Source: an uncultured Clostridia bacterium (lineage in GTDB: Bacteria > Bacillota > Clostridia > UBA1381). Taken from it: a stretch of DNA of 49,308 nucleotides. Location of the stretch: contig CANRJY010000016.1 of the NCBI GenBank assembly GCA_947631085.1, positions 1 to 49,308 of the forward strand. Direction: 5' to 3'. Made by a program: the position numbers and the translations under genes. Below the pieces are notes generated by a model, which saw only the letters and a list, made by a program, of their open reading frames with translations, did no database searches and was not told the origin of the DNA. Each line of letters begins with the position of its first letter. Within the stretch, counting starts at the first letter, position 1. Below, one piece after another: positions 1 through 7,017 of the stretch.

Positions 1-57
1 AAGAATGTCCGTTCAAATATGATTATTATCGCCATTAAACTAACGGAAGAATTATAA
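1..57 (+). CDS. Possible 3' end of a gene cut by the window edge
   Basis: One frame is open from base 1 to a TAA at 55-57 and would give the tail KNVRSNMIIIAIKLTEEL; the other two plus frames stop earlier. It is too short to identify. It lies directly before the relaxase remnant and upstream of the terminator at 131-161, so it may be part of the same former mobile element. This is inference from position only. Confidence 0.3.
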   Translation, partial: KNVRSNMIIIAIKLTEEL

Positions 58-130
58 GGTAAATGAAAGAGTTCCAGTGGATAAGACAATTCAAGTTTAT
101 CAAGCAGATAAAAACTAAATACCAAAATCG

Positions 131-161
131 AGAGCAATCGAAAAACGGTTGCTCTTTTTTG
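131..161 (+). terminator. Rho-independent terminator before the relaxase remnant
   Basis: Stem 132-140 (GAGCAATCG) pairs with 146-154 (CGGTTGCTC), with one G-T wobble and a five-A loop, and is followed by six T. It would end transcription of whatever lies to the left and insulate the relaxase remnant. Confidence 0.75.
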
Positions 162-183
162 TTGCCCGAAAGGAAGTGATTTT

Positions 184-405
184 ATGGAAATCTATCATTG
201 CAGTATTAAAATTATCAGCCGTGGAAAAGGGAAATCAGCCGTTGCCGCCGCTGCCTATCGAAGCGGCGAAAAGCTGATAAACGAATATGACGGAGTGACC
301 CACGACTACACAAGAAAAAGCAGAATTTCTCACACAGAAATTCTGCTGCCCGCTCACGCTCCGCGCAAATTTTCAAAGCGTAACGAAAGCAAAATAGTAT
401 ATTGA
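184..405 (+). pseudogene. Truncated MobA/MobL-family relaxase
   Basis: The first 60 or so residues match the start of MobA/MobL (MobQ-type) conjugative relaxases: MEIYHCSIKIISRG, the KGKSAVAAAAYRSGEKL motif, then YTRKSRISHTEILLPAHAPR. Full-length members run to several hundred residues; this frame leaves the family pattern near residue 62 (about base 370) and stops at residue 73. The usual continuation after the ILLP region is not found downstream in any frame. An AGGAAG ribosome binding site at 171-176 and the ATG at 184 are intact, so the 5' end is original and the 3' part was lost by deletion or recombination. The nickase function should be dead. It marks the scar of a mobilizable element. 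Confidence 0.85.
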
Positions 406-612
406 TAAAAATGTTTATCGTCATTTTGCGCGTAAAAAATAAAAATGGACATAAAAATTGGGCTCATTCTGAAAACGTGGACAGTGAGACCACCTGTCTG
501 CTACAGAAAAAACTATAATGTAGTAGAGGCAAAAAAGTTAGATATTAAAAGTATTTTAATTTTTAGCTTCCACACATTTTATGGTGTGTCTATGAGAAAG
601 GAGGGACTCTCA
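406..612 (+). other. Gene-free junction after the relaxase remnant
   Basis: About 200 AT-rich bases hold no convincing gene. A TATAAT-like box at 514-519 may be the -10 of a promoter for the gene at 613, though no good -35 is seen. A short hairpin (CACAC at 571-575 with GTGTG at 584-588) sits just before the ribosome binding site AAAGGAGGG at 597-605 and could affect translation. An in-frame ATG at 445 exists but lacks a ribosome binding site. Confidence 0.4.
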
Positions 613-1086
613 ATGAGAAAAGTTTTTGTCTACAGTATACAACTAAGGGATTTATCACGAGTTTTGCCAATGTGTAAAGAGACTTGTCCAAATAGTGATT
701 TCACTGTAATTTGTGAAAAAACACCCCAAAGATACGGCTTTGAAATGCTGCTTGAGATGGTAAAAAAAGATGACATTGTATTCATAAGTGCAATGCAAGC
801 ATTAAGAGATAGTATTTACAGTGATTCTATAATAGAAAAAATACGACAACTCCATGATAGAGGCGTAATCTTAAAAGTTGGACTGCAGCCAAGTTTCTCA
901 TATCAAGAGTTTGAGGACTGGTATAAAGTTCAAAAAGAGTTTGAGGATTGGGAAGGTGTATTTCGTTGTCATTTTGAAGTAAATGATAATGACATTGATG
1001 AGTTGGATATGGAAACAGAGATTCCAGGTATCTCGTATCATTGTTACGATTATAATTGTTATTACTACTTATTGGATTTGTCATAG
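613..1086 (+). CDS. Small protein with possible inactive serine-recombinase N-terminal fold
   Basis: The 157-residue protein starts at the ATG at 613, eight bases after AAAGGAGGG; an in-frame ATG at 445 has no such signal. The layout resembles the N-terminal domain of resolvases and invertases: MRKVFVYSIQLRDLSR where those enzymes have the YxRVS strand, an acidic EK segment, a FEMLLEMVKKDDIVFIS stretch like the usual DRLL..l..GD.l.v, then an amphipathic helix and LHDRGVILKVG like L...Gv.l. The catalytic serine and arginines are not visible, and the C-terminal 60 residues (QEFEDWYKVQKEFEDWEG) match nothing I know. It may be a domesticated or regulatory relative, or unrelated. A second small gene follows after 32 bases. 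Confidence 0.5.
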   Translation: MRKVFVYSIQLRDLSRVLPMCKETCPNSDFTVICEKTPQRYGFEMLLEMVKKDDIVFISAMQALRDSIYSDSIIEKIRQLHDRGVILKVGLQPSFSYQEFEDWYKVQKEFEDWEGVFRCHFEVNDNDIDELDMETEIPGISYHCYDYNCYYYLLDLS

Positions 1087-1118
1087 GCGTTGGTGTAAGA
1101 AGTGAAAGGGGTGAGATT

Positions 1119-1583
1119 ATGTTAAAAAATAAAAAAGTTTCTTCTACTCCAATAGGCGAGTTAGTTGGTGAGTTGGGATTGGATGTGAAAGTTCCGGAAG
1201 ATACATATAGTATTTTGAAAGCTTATATAGATAGTTCTGAATTTTATGTTTCCAGTATTGAAACTGTAAAAGATACTTTAAAGCTTAGAATAATATTAAA
1301 TTGTATAGAAGTTTTTGAAGAATGTGATGAAAAAAGCGGAGAGAAAAAGATAATACGCACCCCATTTGGCGGTCTTCTATTTGATATTACAATTCCCGAA
1401 AGGAAATATAATATTATTAAGGCTTTTGAAGACAGACGGATATTTAATGTGTCAAACATTACTTTAACGAAAAATTCAAAACTTCATATTTCTTTAGCTT
1501 TTGGCGTGATTAAGATGGGGAAAGTTGTAGTTTCTGGCAGTTTTTTTCGTTCCCTAACCGGACTGGTGGTTAATGAGGAGTAG
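1119..1583 (+). CDS. Hypothetical protein made of two copies of one domain
   Basis: The 154-residue protein starts at the ATG at 1119 behind GAAAGGGGTGAG. I do not recognise a family. It contains an internal duplication: residues around 10-65 (TPIGELVGELGLDVKVPED, YSILKAYID, FYVSSIETVKDTLKLRI) align with about 90-140 (TPFGGLLFDITIPERK, YNIIKAFED, FNVSNITLTKNSKLHIS). Each unit reads as a beta-rich fold with one helix. No signal peptide or membrane segment is seen. The 32-base gap to the preceding gene and the terminator at 1617 suggest a two-gene unit in the AT-rich remnant region. Confidence 0.6.
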   Translation: MLKNKKVSSTPIGELVGELGLDVKVPEDTYSILKAYIDSSEFYVSSIETVKDTLKLRIILNCIEVFEECDEKSGEKKIIRTPFGGLLFDITIPERKYNIIKAFEDRRIFNVSNITLTKNSKLHISLAFGVIKMGKVVVSGSFFRSLTGLVVNEE

Positions 1584-1616
1584 TCTTTAAAATAGTTATT
1601 AGATTACAAGCGAGTA

Positions 1617-1651
1617 AAGCAAGTGGTTTTATTATGCCACTTGCTTTTTTG
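1617..1651 (+). terminator. Terminator of the two-gene unit
   Basis: GCAAGTGG (1619-1626) pairs with CCACTTGC (1637-1644), followed by six T. It lies 35 bases after the stop at 1583. Confidence 0.8.
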
Positions 1652-1764
1652 TATACCCATCTTTTAACAACTAAGAAAAAAATGCGTCTGTTACCACAGA
1701 TTGGTAAATGTTGTTTCATTATTTTATTTGTCACGCCGATTAAACCGATGTTTTTACCATAATG

Positions 1765-1824
1765 TTTTATAAACAATGTGCAGATTTTTATAAAAGAAGT
1801 GTAAAGTTTTATAAAACAGTGCAG
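1765..1824. repeat. Three iteron-like direct repeats, 21-bp period
   Basis: Units start at 1765, 1786 and 1807, each opening with TTTTATAAA followed by a variable GTGCAG or GTGTAAAG end. The exact 21-bp spacing puts every copy on the same face of the helix, as in plasmid iterons or multi-site operators. The neighbouring relaxase remnant makes a relic plasmid or ICE origin plausible; this is inference. Confidence 0.55.
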
Positions 1825-1943
1825 TAAAAAACGCACTTTCAAATCACCAACTTTGCCCGTATTGCCAATGTTCAAACCCAATCTTTTCGCGGGATTTCAA
1901 TATCAAAATCTTTCCCACACAAAATTAGAGTTATAGGCACGCC

Positions 1944-2020
1944 AAAAAAGCGGCTTTTCGTGCCGCTTCAGACAATTTTAATAATAAAATCCCGAAAGAT
2001 AGGCGCCTTCGGGATTTTAT
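1944..2020 (-). terminator. Tandem terminators after the zinc-ribbon gene
   Basis: The first hairpin read from the gene is 2007-2020 with 1984-1998 (ATAAAATCCCGAAG arms), followed by a T-rich stretch. The second is 1962-1968 with 1948-1954 (AAGCGGC arms), followed by six T on the minus strand. Both face the minus-strand gene ending at 2028. Confidence 0.75.
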
Positions 2021-2027
2021 GTCATAT

Positions 2028-2216
2028 TTATTTTTTCAGCTTTTCGAGAGCGTCGCCTTCCACATATATGGACACTTCCCCGCATTCAGGGCATAATGCC
2101 GCCTTAGGATAAACAGCCTTCAAGCTTATTCCCTTAGCGCGCAGAACGTTACCGCCTCCGCCCGTAAAGGCGAAGCCCTCTTTCATTTCCGCTCCGCATC
2201 TGATACATTTTCTCAT
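2028..2216 (-). CDS. Small zinc-ribbon protein
   Basis: This 62-residue protein has two CxxC knuckles, CIRC near residue 4 and CPEC near residue 42, separated by a glycine-rich turn (FTGGGGNV). That layout is typical of a zinc ribbon and resembles the DUF6487-like small proteins. A strong AAAGGAG lies before the ATG. It is the last gene of the minus-strand run that begins in the purine cluster, and tandem terminators follow. Role unknown; nucleic-acid or protein binding is the usual guess for the fold. Confidence 0.75.
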   Translation of the reverse strand: MRKCIRCGAEMKEGFAFTGGGGNVLRAKGISLKAVYPKAALCPECGEVSIYVEGDALEKLKK

Positions 2217-2266
2217 ATTTATTCACTCCTTTAATTTGCAGATAAATTTACCGAGGACCCCGATCA

Positions 2267-3031
2267 TTACGCATGGTATATCCTCTCGATTTCGTGGATC
2301 AAGCTGTTCGGGATTCCGCGCGGACCTCGCACCGCGCCGACCCCGTGCTCCTTCATCATATCCAATCCTATCGGAGTTTTATCGTAGGTCTCGAGCATCA
2401 TAAGCCGCATTACACGGCTCATGCTCACATTTTCATCGGAATATTTATACGGAATATTCGCTTCGATTACCTTGCACCTATAGCGAATCGCCGATACGGG
2501 CGCGGCAACATACATATACACAATATCACCCGCAGCAATATTGTTGCTCTGCTTCCACATAAAAACATGCTCGCCGTTCTCGTTTATCGCGGCTTCGATA
2601 TCGTAATATTTCGGGTTTGCCGGAATGATCCAATTCGTATTTCTTATGATTGGTTTTTTAGTCCGTACCTTTTTCTTTGTCAGTTCGAAGCTCATATCGA
2701 GCAGCGGATAAATATCCTCCGCATCGACCGTTCCGTCAAGTAGTATCGTGATCCAGTTTTCGCGATGCATATGGTACGCGGGCAAAAATCCCTTGTTCAG
2801 ACGCAGCGAGCCCGACAAAAGCGGATCGCATTTGATGTTCAGAATATCCACCCGCTCATCGCCGTCCATGCCGATTCGATTTCGCGGCACGTCCATAAAA
2901 AGCGCGTACCATTTGCGCGTATCGCTATGACGCAGCACATGATACGTCGGCGCTGTAGAAAAGGGCGCGTCCGGCATTGTTTTATGCGTTTTCTTAGCGT
3001 ATGCCAATATTTTTTCTTTTATTTCGTTCAT
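2267..3031 (-). CDS. MmcQ/YjbR-family domain fused to an EVE-like domain
   Basis: This 254-residue protein has two parts. Residues 1 to about 118 match the MmcQ/YjbR (CyaY-like fold) family: ILAYAKKTHKTMPDAPF, WYALFMDVPRNRIG, NIKCDPLL, GFLPAYHMHRENWITILLDG. From about 128 it resembles an EVE/PUA-like domain: NWIIPANPKYYDIEAA, the aromatic FMWKQSN, GDIVYMYVAAPVSAIRY, ending PRGIPNSLIHEIERIYH. EVE-like domains in other proteins bind modified bases or nucleotides; YjbR proteins have no firm function. It starts 32 bases after the end of the IMP cyclohydrolase gene and is probably co-transcribed with it. Confidence 0.75.
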   Translation of the reverse strand: MNEIKEKILAYAKKTHKTMPDAPFSTAPTYHVLRHSDTRKWYALFMDVPRNRIGMDGDERVDILNIKCDPLLSGSLRLNKGFLPAYHMHRENWITILLDGTVDAEDIYPLLDMSFELTKKKVRTKKPIIRNTNWIIPANPKYYDIEAAINENGEHVFMWKQSNNIAAGDIVYMYVAAPVSAIRYRCKVIEANIPYKYSDENVSMSRVMRLMMLETYDKTPIGLDMMKEHGVGAVRGPRGIPNSLIHEIERIYHA

Positions 3032-3063
3032 ACGATATTACCTGTATATCGCCAATTCAGCGA

Positions 3064-3777
3064 TTATTTATTCTTATTCACGATCCGCGACCGGACCTCG
3101 CCCGTTTCAAGGTCAATAAACCGCACAAACAGCGACACCTTATTATCCTCGTTGAGCGCGTCCCACAGACCGTTTGTGAACTCGTCAATATCGCTCGGTA
3201 TCGCTACCTTTTTCGGCTCGCCCTCGAACGAGGGGAGCGGGCTGCCGTCGCCCATGTAGGTGTGGATGAATCTGCCCTCGCCGCCTATCGGGTTCTTGTA
3301 CGAATATGTGTACCTGAGACACGATTCGGGGTTGCCGTTCTCACTCTTTAAAATCGACATCGCATAGTTGAAGCGTCCGTCGTCAACCTTGATTATGCCG
3401 GAAATTCTCGGCGTGTAGTTGGGCGCGTCATCCTCGAACTCGCGTCCGCGAAGCGACTGCTCGAATGTCATTTGCTGGTTCATAAGCTCGTAAATCGTGT
3501 CGGTCTGGTCGCCGTTCGTCACGATCGTTTTGTTGCCCAAAACGCGCACCGGAGCGTAAATAATGAGGTGCGGGTCTTTCATTTTCGACGGATCGAACGC
3601 TTGCGTACGAATACCGTCGCCGTCCTCGACGAACACGCGGTTGCGGCTGTTTTCCGAGCGTCCCATGATAAAATACGCCGTCACCGCCGATTTCCCGTCA
3701 GCCGACTTGCCGATAACAATTCCGCGTCCCGGGTACGCGTTTTGCTTTAATTCCTTGTAGATGTTAAGTGTTTTCAT
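3064..3777 (-). CDS. purO: IMP cyclohydrolase, PurO type
   Basis: This 237-residue protein resembles the PurO family (PF07826), which closes the ring of FAICAR to give IMP, the last step of de novo purine synthesis. Diagnostic stretches are NAYPGRGIVIGKS, AYFIMGRSENSRNR, IVTNGDQTDTIYE and NYTPRISGII. PurO was defined in archaea; in most bacteria the bifunctional PurH does this step. An AAAGGAGG site lies before the ATG. It starts 21 bases after the YafQ-like toxin, so it may be read from the toxin-antitoxin promoter or from the purine transcript behind it. purE, purM and purN are within 5 kb. No cofactor is expected. Confidence 0.85.
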   Translation of the reverse strand: MKTLNIYKELKQNAYPGRGIVIGKSADGKSAVTAYFIMGRSENSRNRVFVEDGDGIRTQAFDPSKMKDPHLIIYAPVRVLGNKTIVTNGDQTDTIYELMNQQMTFEQSLRGREFEDDAPNYTPRISGIIKVDDGRFNYAMSILKSENGNPESCLRYTYSYKNPIGGEGRFIHTYMGDGSPLPSFEGEPKKVAIPSDIDEFTNGLWDALNEDNKVSLFVRFIDLETGEVRSRIVNKNK

Positions 3778-3798
3778 ATGTTTTCCTCCTTTTATGTT

Positions 3799-4074
3799 TT
3801 AAAATAAATCGCTGTGACTGCCGGTTCTTGTTAAATACAAAATCAACATATCCTCAACTATTTCGTAAATCAACAGCCAATCCGGCGTAATATGACACTC
3901 ACGGCAGCCCTCATATTCACCCACAAGCGCGTGATCTTTATTCTTCTCCGGCAACTGTCTGCCTTCCGATAGGATATTCACAACCTCACTGAGCAAGTCA
4001 AGATTGTAATTGCGCTTTATCGCCGTCTTTAAATCTTTCTTAAATCTTGACGACGGTATGATTTTATATTTCAT
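3799..4074 (-). CDS. YafQ/RelE-type toxin
   Basis: This 91-residue protein matches the YafQ branch of the RelE superfamily of ribosome-dependent mRNA endonucleases: MKYKIIPSSRFKKDLKTAIKRN, LPEKNKDHALVGEYEGCRECHITPDWLLIYEI, LILYLTRTGSHSDLF. The conserved H (HITPDW), the D/W pair and the final RTGSHSDLF, which carries the catalytic histidine in YafQ, are present, so it looks intact. Its start overlaps the antitoxin end by 11 bases, the usual arrangement for translational coupling. Confidence 0.93.
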   Translation of the reverse strand: MKYKIIPSSRFKKDLKTAIKRNYNLDLLSEVVNILSEGRQLPEKNKDHALVGEYEGCRECHITPDWLLIYEIVEDMLILYLTRTGSHSDLF

Positions 4075-4342
4075 TTCTTACTTCCTCTAATAATTCAGCA
4101 AAGCTGTCATATGCTTTTACGTTCGGATTGTTTTTCAATTCGCGTACTTCTTCGATTGCTGCTAAAGTGTCGTCATTTGGTATATCCGCCTTAATGTCAA
4201 ACGGAATGCTGCGCGTTCTGATTACCTGTCTCAAAAAAATATTTATCGCCGTGGTTGTGTCCATTCCCATATCGGAAAAAATTTTCTGTGCCTGTCTTTT
4301 GACGTCCGCATCCATTCTTATATTCATGCTTGTATTTGCCAT
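4064..4342 (-). CDS. RelB/DinJ-family antitoxin
   Basis: This 92-residue protein has the ribbon-helix-helix N-terminus of the RelB/DinJ family (MANTSMNIRMDADVKRQAQ, then GMDTTTAINIFLRQVIR) and an acidic C-terminal tail for toxin binding. The ATG at 4342 is eight bases after AAAGGAG; a GTG three codons earlier is less well placed. The family represses its own promoter as a complex with the toxin, and the palindrome at 4387-4416 around the -35 box fits that. Confidence 0.93.
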   Translation of the reverse strand: MANTSMNIRMDADVKRQAQKIFSDMGMDTTTAINIFLRQVIRTRSIPFDIKADIPNDDTLAAIEEVRELKNNPNVKAYDSFAELLEEVRNEI

Positions 4343-4372
4343 AATAAACACTCCTTTTGTCTTTATTATTAC

Positions 4373-4402
4373 ATTATACTACACAAATATGCCTATCGTC
4401 AA
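4373..4402 (-). promoter_or_regulatory. Promoter of the toxin-antitoxin operon
   Basis: On the minus strand, TTGACG (4397-4402) and a perfect TATAAT (4373-4378) are separated by 18 bases. The start codon of the antitoxin lies about 30 bases downstream. The -35 box falls between the two operator arms. Confidence 0.8.
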
Positions 4403-4416
4403 TACAATAGGCATAT
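4387..4416. promoter_or_regulatory. Palindromic operator around the -35 box
   Basis: ATATGCCTAT (4387-4396) and ATAGGCATAT (4407-4416) form a perfect 10-bp inverted repeat with a 10-bp spacer that contains the -35 hexamer. A centre-to-centre distance of 20 bp fits two ribbon-helix-helix dimers on one face of DNA. The likely ligand is the RelB/DinJ-like protein encoded next door (inference). Confidence 0.75.
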
Positions 4417-4468
4417 AAATTTTGCATTTCTTCGCAGAATTTTTCCGCCGCACACAGTAAACACTTCC

Positions 4469-5221
4469 TTACTCTTTAACCGCCAAAACAGTAAACTCAC
4501 CGGGTACATTTTCATTCGTCCACGCGGGGTGTTCGTCAAATCTTTTCAATACAAACCCGTTGTCTATGACCGCGTTGATTATCTCGCTGACGGTATATTT
4601 TCTGTAGCTGCATTTTGGCATTTTACCGCGTATCTCATCATCAAAAAACCGCGCGTGCGCCATTTCTCCCTCGAAGATCTCCGTCGAGAAATAGCTCATA
4701 GCGGGCTGCTCCAAATTCAGTATATCGGATATTTTTGTAAACGGGTGAAAATCGCTGCATATCGTTTTCCCGCCGTCCTTGAGCAAGCAATACATAATAC
4801 GCATAAACTCGTTAATATCGTGGAAATAGTGCAGCACGCCGCCCTCCATGAAAACAACGTCGAAACGGTTATAATATTTTTCGTCGATTTCCAAAATGTC
4901 GCAAACCTCATAATTTATATGCGTTCCGGCGGCATCAGCGAGCTCCAAAGCGTATCTTTTGTTATCCTCCGAAATATCAAAAACTGTTACATCAGCGCCC
5001 AGCAAAGCGAGCGGAACGGCTTTCTTGCCGCACGAGCCGCATATGTTCGCGATTTTCACGCCCTTGTATGTATCAAAATACGCCGAATACCGTTTTAGCT
5101 GTTTGATTGGGTCTTCCTTGATTTTCTTCGCCCTCTCCGCAGGCGCACCCATCTGCTCAACCCAAAATTCATAAGCGTTATATTCCCACGCTCGTTTGTT
5201 TTGAATACTGTAATCTTTCAT
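4469..5221 (-). CDS. Class I SAM-dependent methyltransferase
   Basis: This 250-residue protein carries the Rossmann methyltransferase core: motif I IANICGSCGKKAVPLALLGA near residues 57-76, the acidic end of strand two VTVFDIS, motif II/III YEVCDILEID and motif IV FDVVFMEGGVLHYFHD, then LLKDGGKTICSDFHP. The usual GxGxG is NICGSCG here, as in many ubiE-like relatives. The substrate is not predictable. It starts 15 bases after purN and ends before the toxin-antitoxin operator, so it closes the purE-led transcript. A role in purine metabolism is not implied by the sequence. Confidence 0.85.
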   Translation of the reverse strand: MKDYSIQNKRAWEYNAYEFWVEQMGAPAERAKKIKEDPIKQLKRYSAYFDTYKGVKIANICGSCGKKAVPLALLGADVTVFDISEDNKRYALELADAAGTHINYEVCDILEIDEKYYNRFDVVFMEGGVLHYFHDINEFMRIMYCLLKDGGKTICSDFHPFTKISDILNLEQPAMSYFSTEIFEGEMAHARFFDDEIRGKMPKCSYRKYTVSEIINAVIDNGFVLKRFDEHPAWTNENVPGEFTVLAVKE

Positions 5222-5236
5222 ATCGTATCAATTTTG

Positions 5237-5836
5237 TTATGCGTCCTCCGCGCAGAATTTTTCCACCGCTTGCGGCAGAATTATCCATTCCGCCTGCTCC
5301 ATTACGCGCCGTTGCAGGATCTCGGGCGTGTCGCCGTCCTGTACCTCGACCGCCTTTTGCATAAGTATCTTTCCCCCGTCCACGACCTCATTCACAAGAT
5401 GCACCGTCGCGCCCGTTACCTTCACGCCATAGTCAAGCGCGGCTTGGTGCGGTTTTAGTCCGTACATACCCTCACCGCAGAACGACGGTATAAGGGACGG
5501 GTGTATGTTTATTATTCTGCCCGCATATTCCTTTAACAGCTCGCCGCCGAAAATTGCGAGAAATCCCGCGAGCACCACAACGTCAACGCGCATTTCCTTC
5601 ATGTACGCGCAGATTTGGCGGCTGAACTCGTCTATATCTCCGCCGCAGTCGGCGTTTTTGCGTATTATTTTTGTCGGTATTCCCGCGTTTTGAGCGCGCG
5701 TCAAGCCGTATGCGGACGCGCTGTTTGAGCATACGCATACTATTTCGCCGCTTTTTAAAACGCCGCTTTTCTGCGCGTCAATCAGGGCTTGCAAATTAGT
5801 TCCGCCACCGGAAATAAGTACTCCTATTCGTTTCAT
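5237..5836 (-). CDS. purN: Phosphoribosylglycinamide formyltransferase
   Basis: PurN transfers the formyl group of 10-formyl-tetrahydrofolate to GAR in the third step of purine synthesis. The 199-residue protein has the N-terminal loop VLISGGGTNLQALIDA, the catalytic Asn and His in IINIHPSLIPSF, HLVNEVVDGGKIL with the catalytic Asp, and normal length. The start at 5836 is chosen because AAGGAGG lies just upstream; an alternative start nine codons earlier lacks it. It follows purM across a 124-base gap holding two palindromic repeats. Confidence 0.96.
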   Translation of the reverse strand: MKRIGVLISGGGTNLQALIDAQKSGVLKSGEIVCVCSNSASAYGLTRAQNAGIPTKIIRKNADCGGDIDEFSRQICAYMKEMRVDVVVLAGFLAIFGGELLKEYAGRIINIHPSLIPSFCGEGMYGLKPHQAALDYGVKVTGATVHLVNEVVDGGKILMQKAVEVQDGDTPEILQRRVMEQAEWIILPQAVEKFCAEDA

Positions 5837-5874
5837 TTTGTCCTCCTTGTACAGGAATGTCAAACCATTTAATC

Positions 5875-5954
5875 GGCGGGCTGAGGGCAGCCCGCCCTAC
5901 AATCGCTGCCATTTATGTGTCGGTTATTGCGTGCGGATAATATCCGCCCCTACA
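5875..5954. repeat. Two-unit palindromic intergenic element
   Basis: GGCGGGCTG (5875-5883) pairs with CAGCCCGCC (5888-5896) over an AGGG loop, followed by CTACAAT. A second palindrome GCGGATA-A-TATCCGC (5933-5947) is followed by CCCTACAAT. The shared CTACAAT tail suggests two copies of one dispersed REP-like element. Related GC-rich hairpins occur at 12989 and 17461. It lies between purM and purN and could pause or stabilise the transcript. Confidence 0.65.
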
Positions 5955-5960
5955 ATATTA

Positions 5961-6998
5961 TTACACGATTTCAACGCCCGTTTCTCCCTCAGCTAATTCA
6001 CCTATGATATACGCGGTTTCGCCCGCGTCGGTCAGGCACTTCACCGCCGCGTCAGCTTTGTCCGCGTCAACGGCTACAATCATGCCGATACCCATATTAA
6101 ACGTGTTATACATATCGCGTTCGGGGATGTTGCCCTTTTCCCGCATTAACTCAAATATCGGTAGCACCTTCCATGTTCCCTTGTGAATTACCGCCTTTAA
6201 GCCCTCCGGGAGCATTCGCGGCACGTTTTCGATAAATCCGCCGCCTGTGATGTGCGATACGGTATTTATGCCGACTTCCTCGATCAGCTTCAAAAGCGGC
6301 TTTACGTAAATTTTCGTCGGTGTTAAGAGCTCCTCGCCTATCGTTTTGCCGAGCTTTTCCGAATATATGCCGAGCGTTTCCTTCGCGTTCGCGTCGTTTA
6401 AGCCGAACAGCTTTCTTACCAATGAATAGCCGTTCGAGTGGATACCGCTCGACGCTATGCCGATGAGCTTGTCGCCCGCCTTTGCGTTAGCGCCGTCGGT
6501 GATTTTGCTTTTCTCGACCACGCCCACGGAAAATCCCGCGAGGTCGTACTCGTCAACGGGATAAAATCCCGGCATCTCCGCAGTCTCGCCGCCCACGAGC
6601 GCGCAGCCCGCCTTTACGCAGCCGTCCGCCACGCCCTTTACGATTTGCGCGATTTTTTCGGGAACGTTCTTCCCAACCGCCAGATAATCGAGGAAAAACA
6701 GCGGTTTCGCTCCCGAGCAGGCAACGTCGTTCACGCACATCGCAACGCAGTCCTGACCTATCGTGTCGTGCTTGTCCATCAGGAACGCGACGCGCAGCTT
6801 CGTTCCAACGCCGTCCGTACCCGACACGAGCACCGGATTTTCATAGCCCTTCGGCACTTCGAAAAGACCGCCGAAGCCGCCTATCCCGCCGATAACTCCC
6901 TCTATCGCGGTGCGCTTTACGTCGTCCTTGATAAGTCTCACCGATTCGTAGCCCGCTTCAACGTCTACGCCCGCCTGTTTATACGCATTTTCACTCAT
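5961..6998 (-). CDS. purM: Phosphoribosylformylglycinamidine cyclo-ligase (AIR synthetase)
   Basis: PurM uses ATP to close FGAM to AIR. The 345-residue protein has the family signatures: [99 protein letters not shown] and [15 protein letters not shown]. Length is normal and an AAGGAGA site precedes the ATG. It starts 19 bases after the secreted-protein gene that separates it from purE. Confidence 0.97.
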   Translation of the reverse strand: MSENAYKQAGVDVEAGYESVRLIKDDVKRTAIEGVIGGIGGFGGLFEVPKGYENPVLVSGTDGVGTKLRVAFLMDKHDTIGQDCVAMCVNDVACSGAKPLFFLDYLAVGKNVPEKIAQIVKGVADGCVKAGCALVGGETAEMPGFYPVDEYDLAGFSVGVVEKSKITDGANAKAGDKLIGIASSGIHSNGYSLVRKLFGLNDANAKETLGIYSEKLGKTIGEELLTPTKIYVKPLLKLIEEVGINTVSHITGGGFIENVPRMLPEGLKAVIHKGTWKVLPIFELMREKGNIPERDMYNTFNMGIGMIVAVDADKADAAVKCLTDAGETAYIIGELAEGETGVEIV

Positions 6999-7017
6999 AA
7001 TTTTATCTCCTTTTTTA

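Larger units (their letters stand above)
1584..2027. other. Intergenic region with iteron-like repeats and terminators
   Basis: These 440 bases hold a plus-strand terminator (1617-1651), the three-unit 21-bp repeat (1765-1824) and two minus-strand terminators (1944-2020). A minus-strand open frame of 103 codons (1570-1881, TTG start) covers the repeats, but it lacks a clear ribosome binding site and its heptad pattern simply follows the 21-bp repeat, so it is not called as a gene. Confidence 0.5.

Noticed and set aside
63-179. Small plus-strand frame of 38 codons before the relaxase remnant
   Set aside because: It runs through the terminator hairpin and ends in the relaxase ribosome binding site; no good ribosome binding site of its own.
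1570-1881. Minus-strand open frame of 103 codons across the iteron-like repeats
   Set aside because: It uses a TTG start with no clear ribosome binding site, overlaps the end of the plus-strand gene and its terminator, and its FIK heptads follow directly from the 21-bp DNA repeat.
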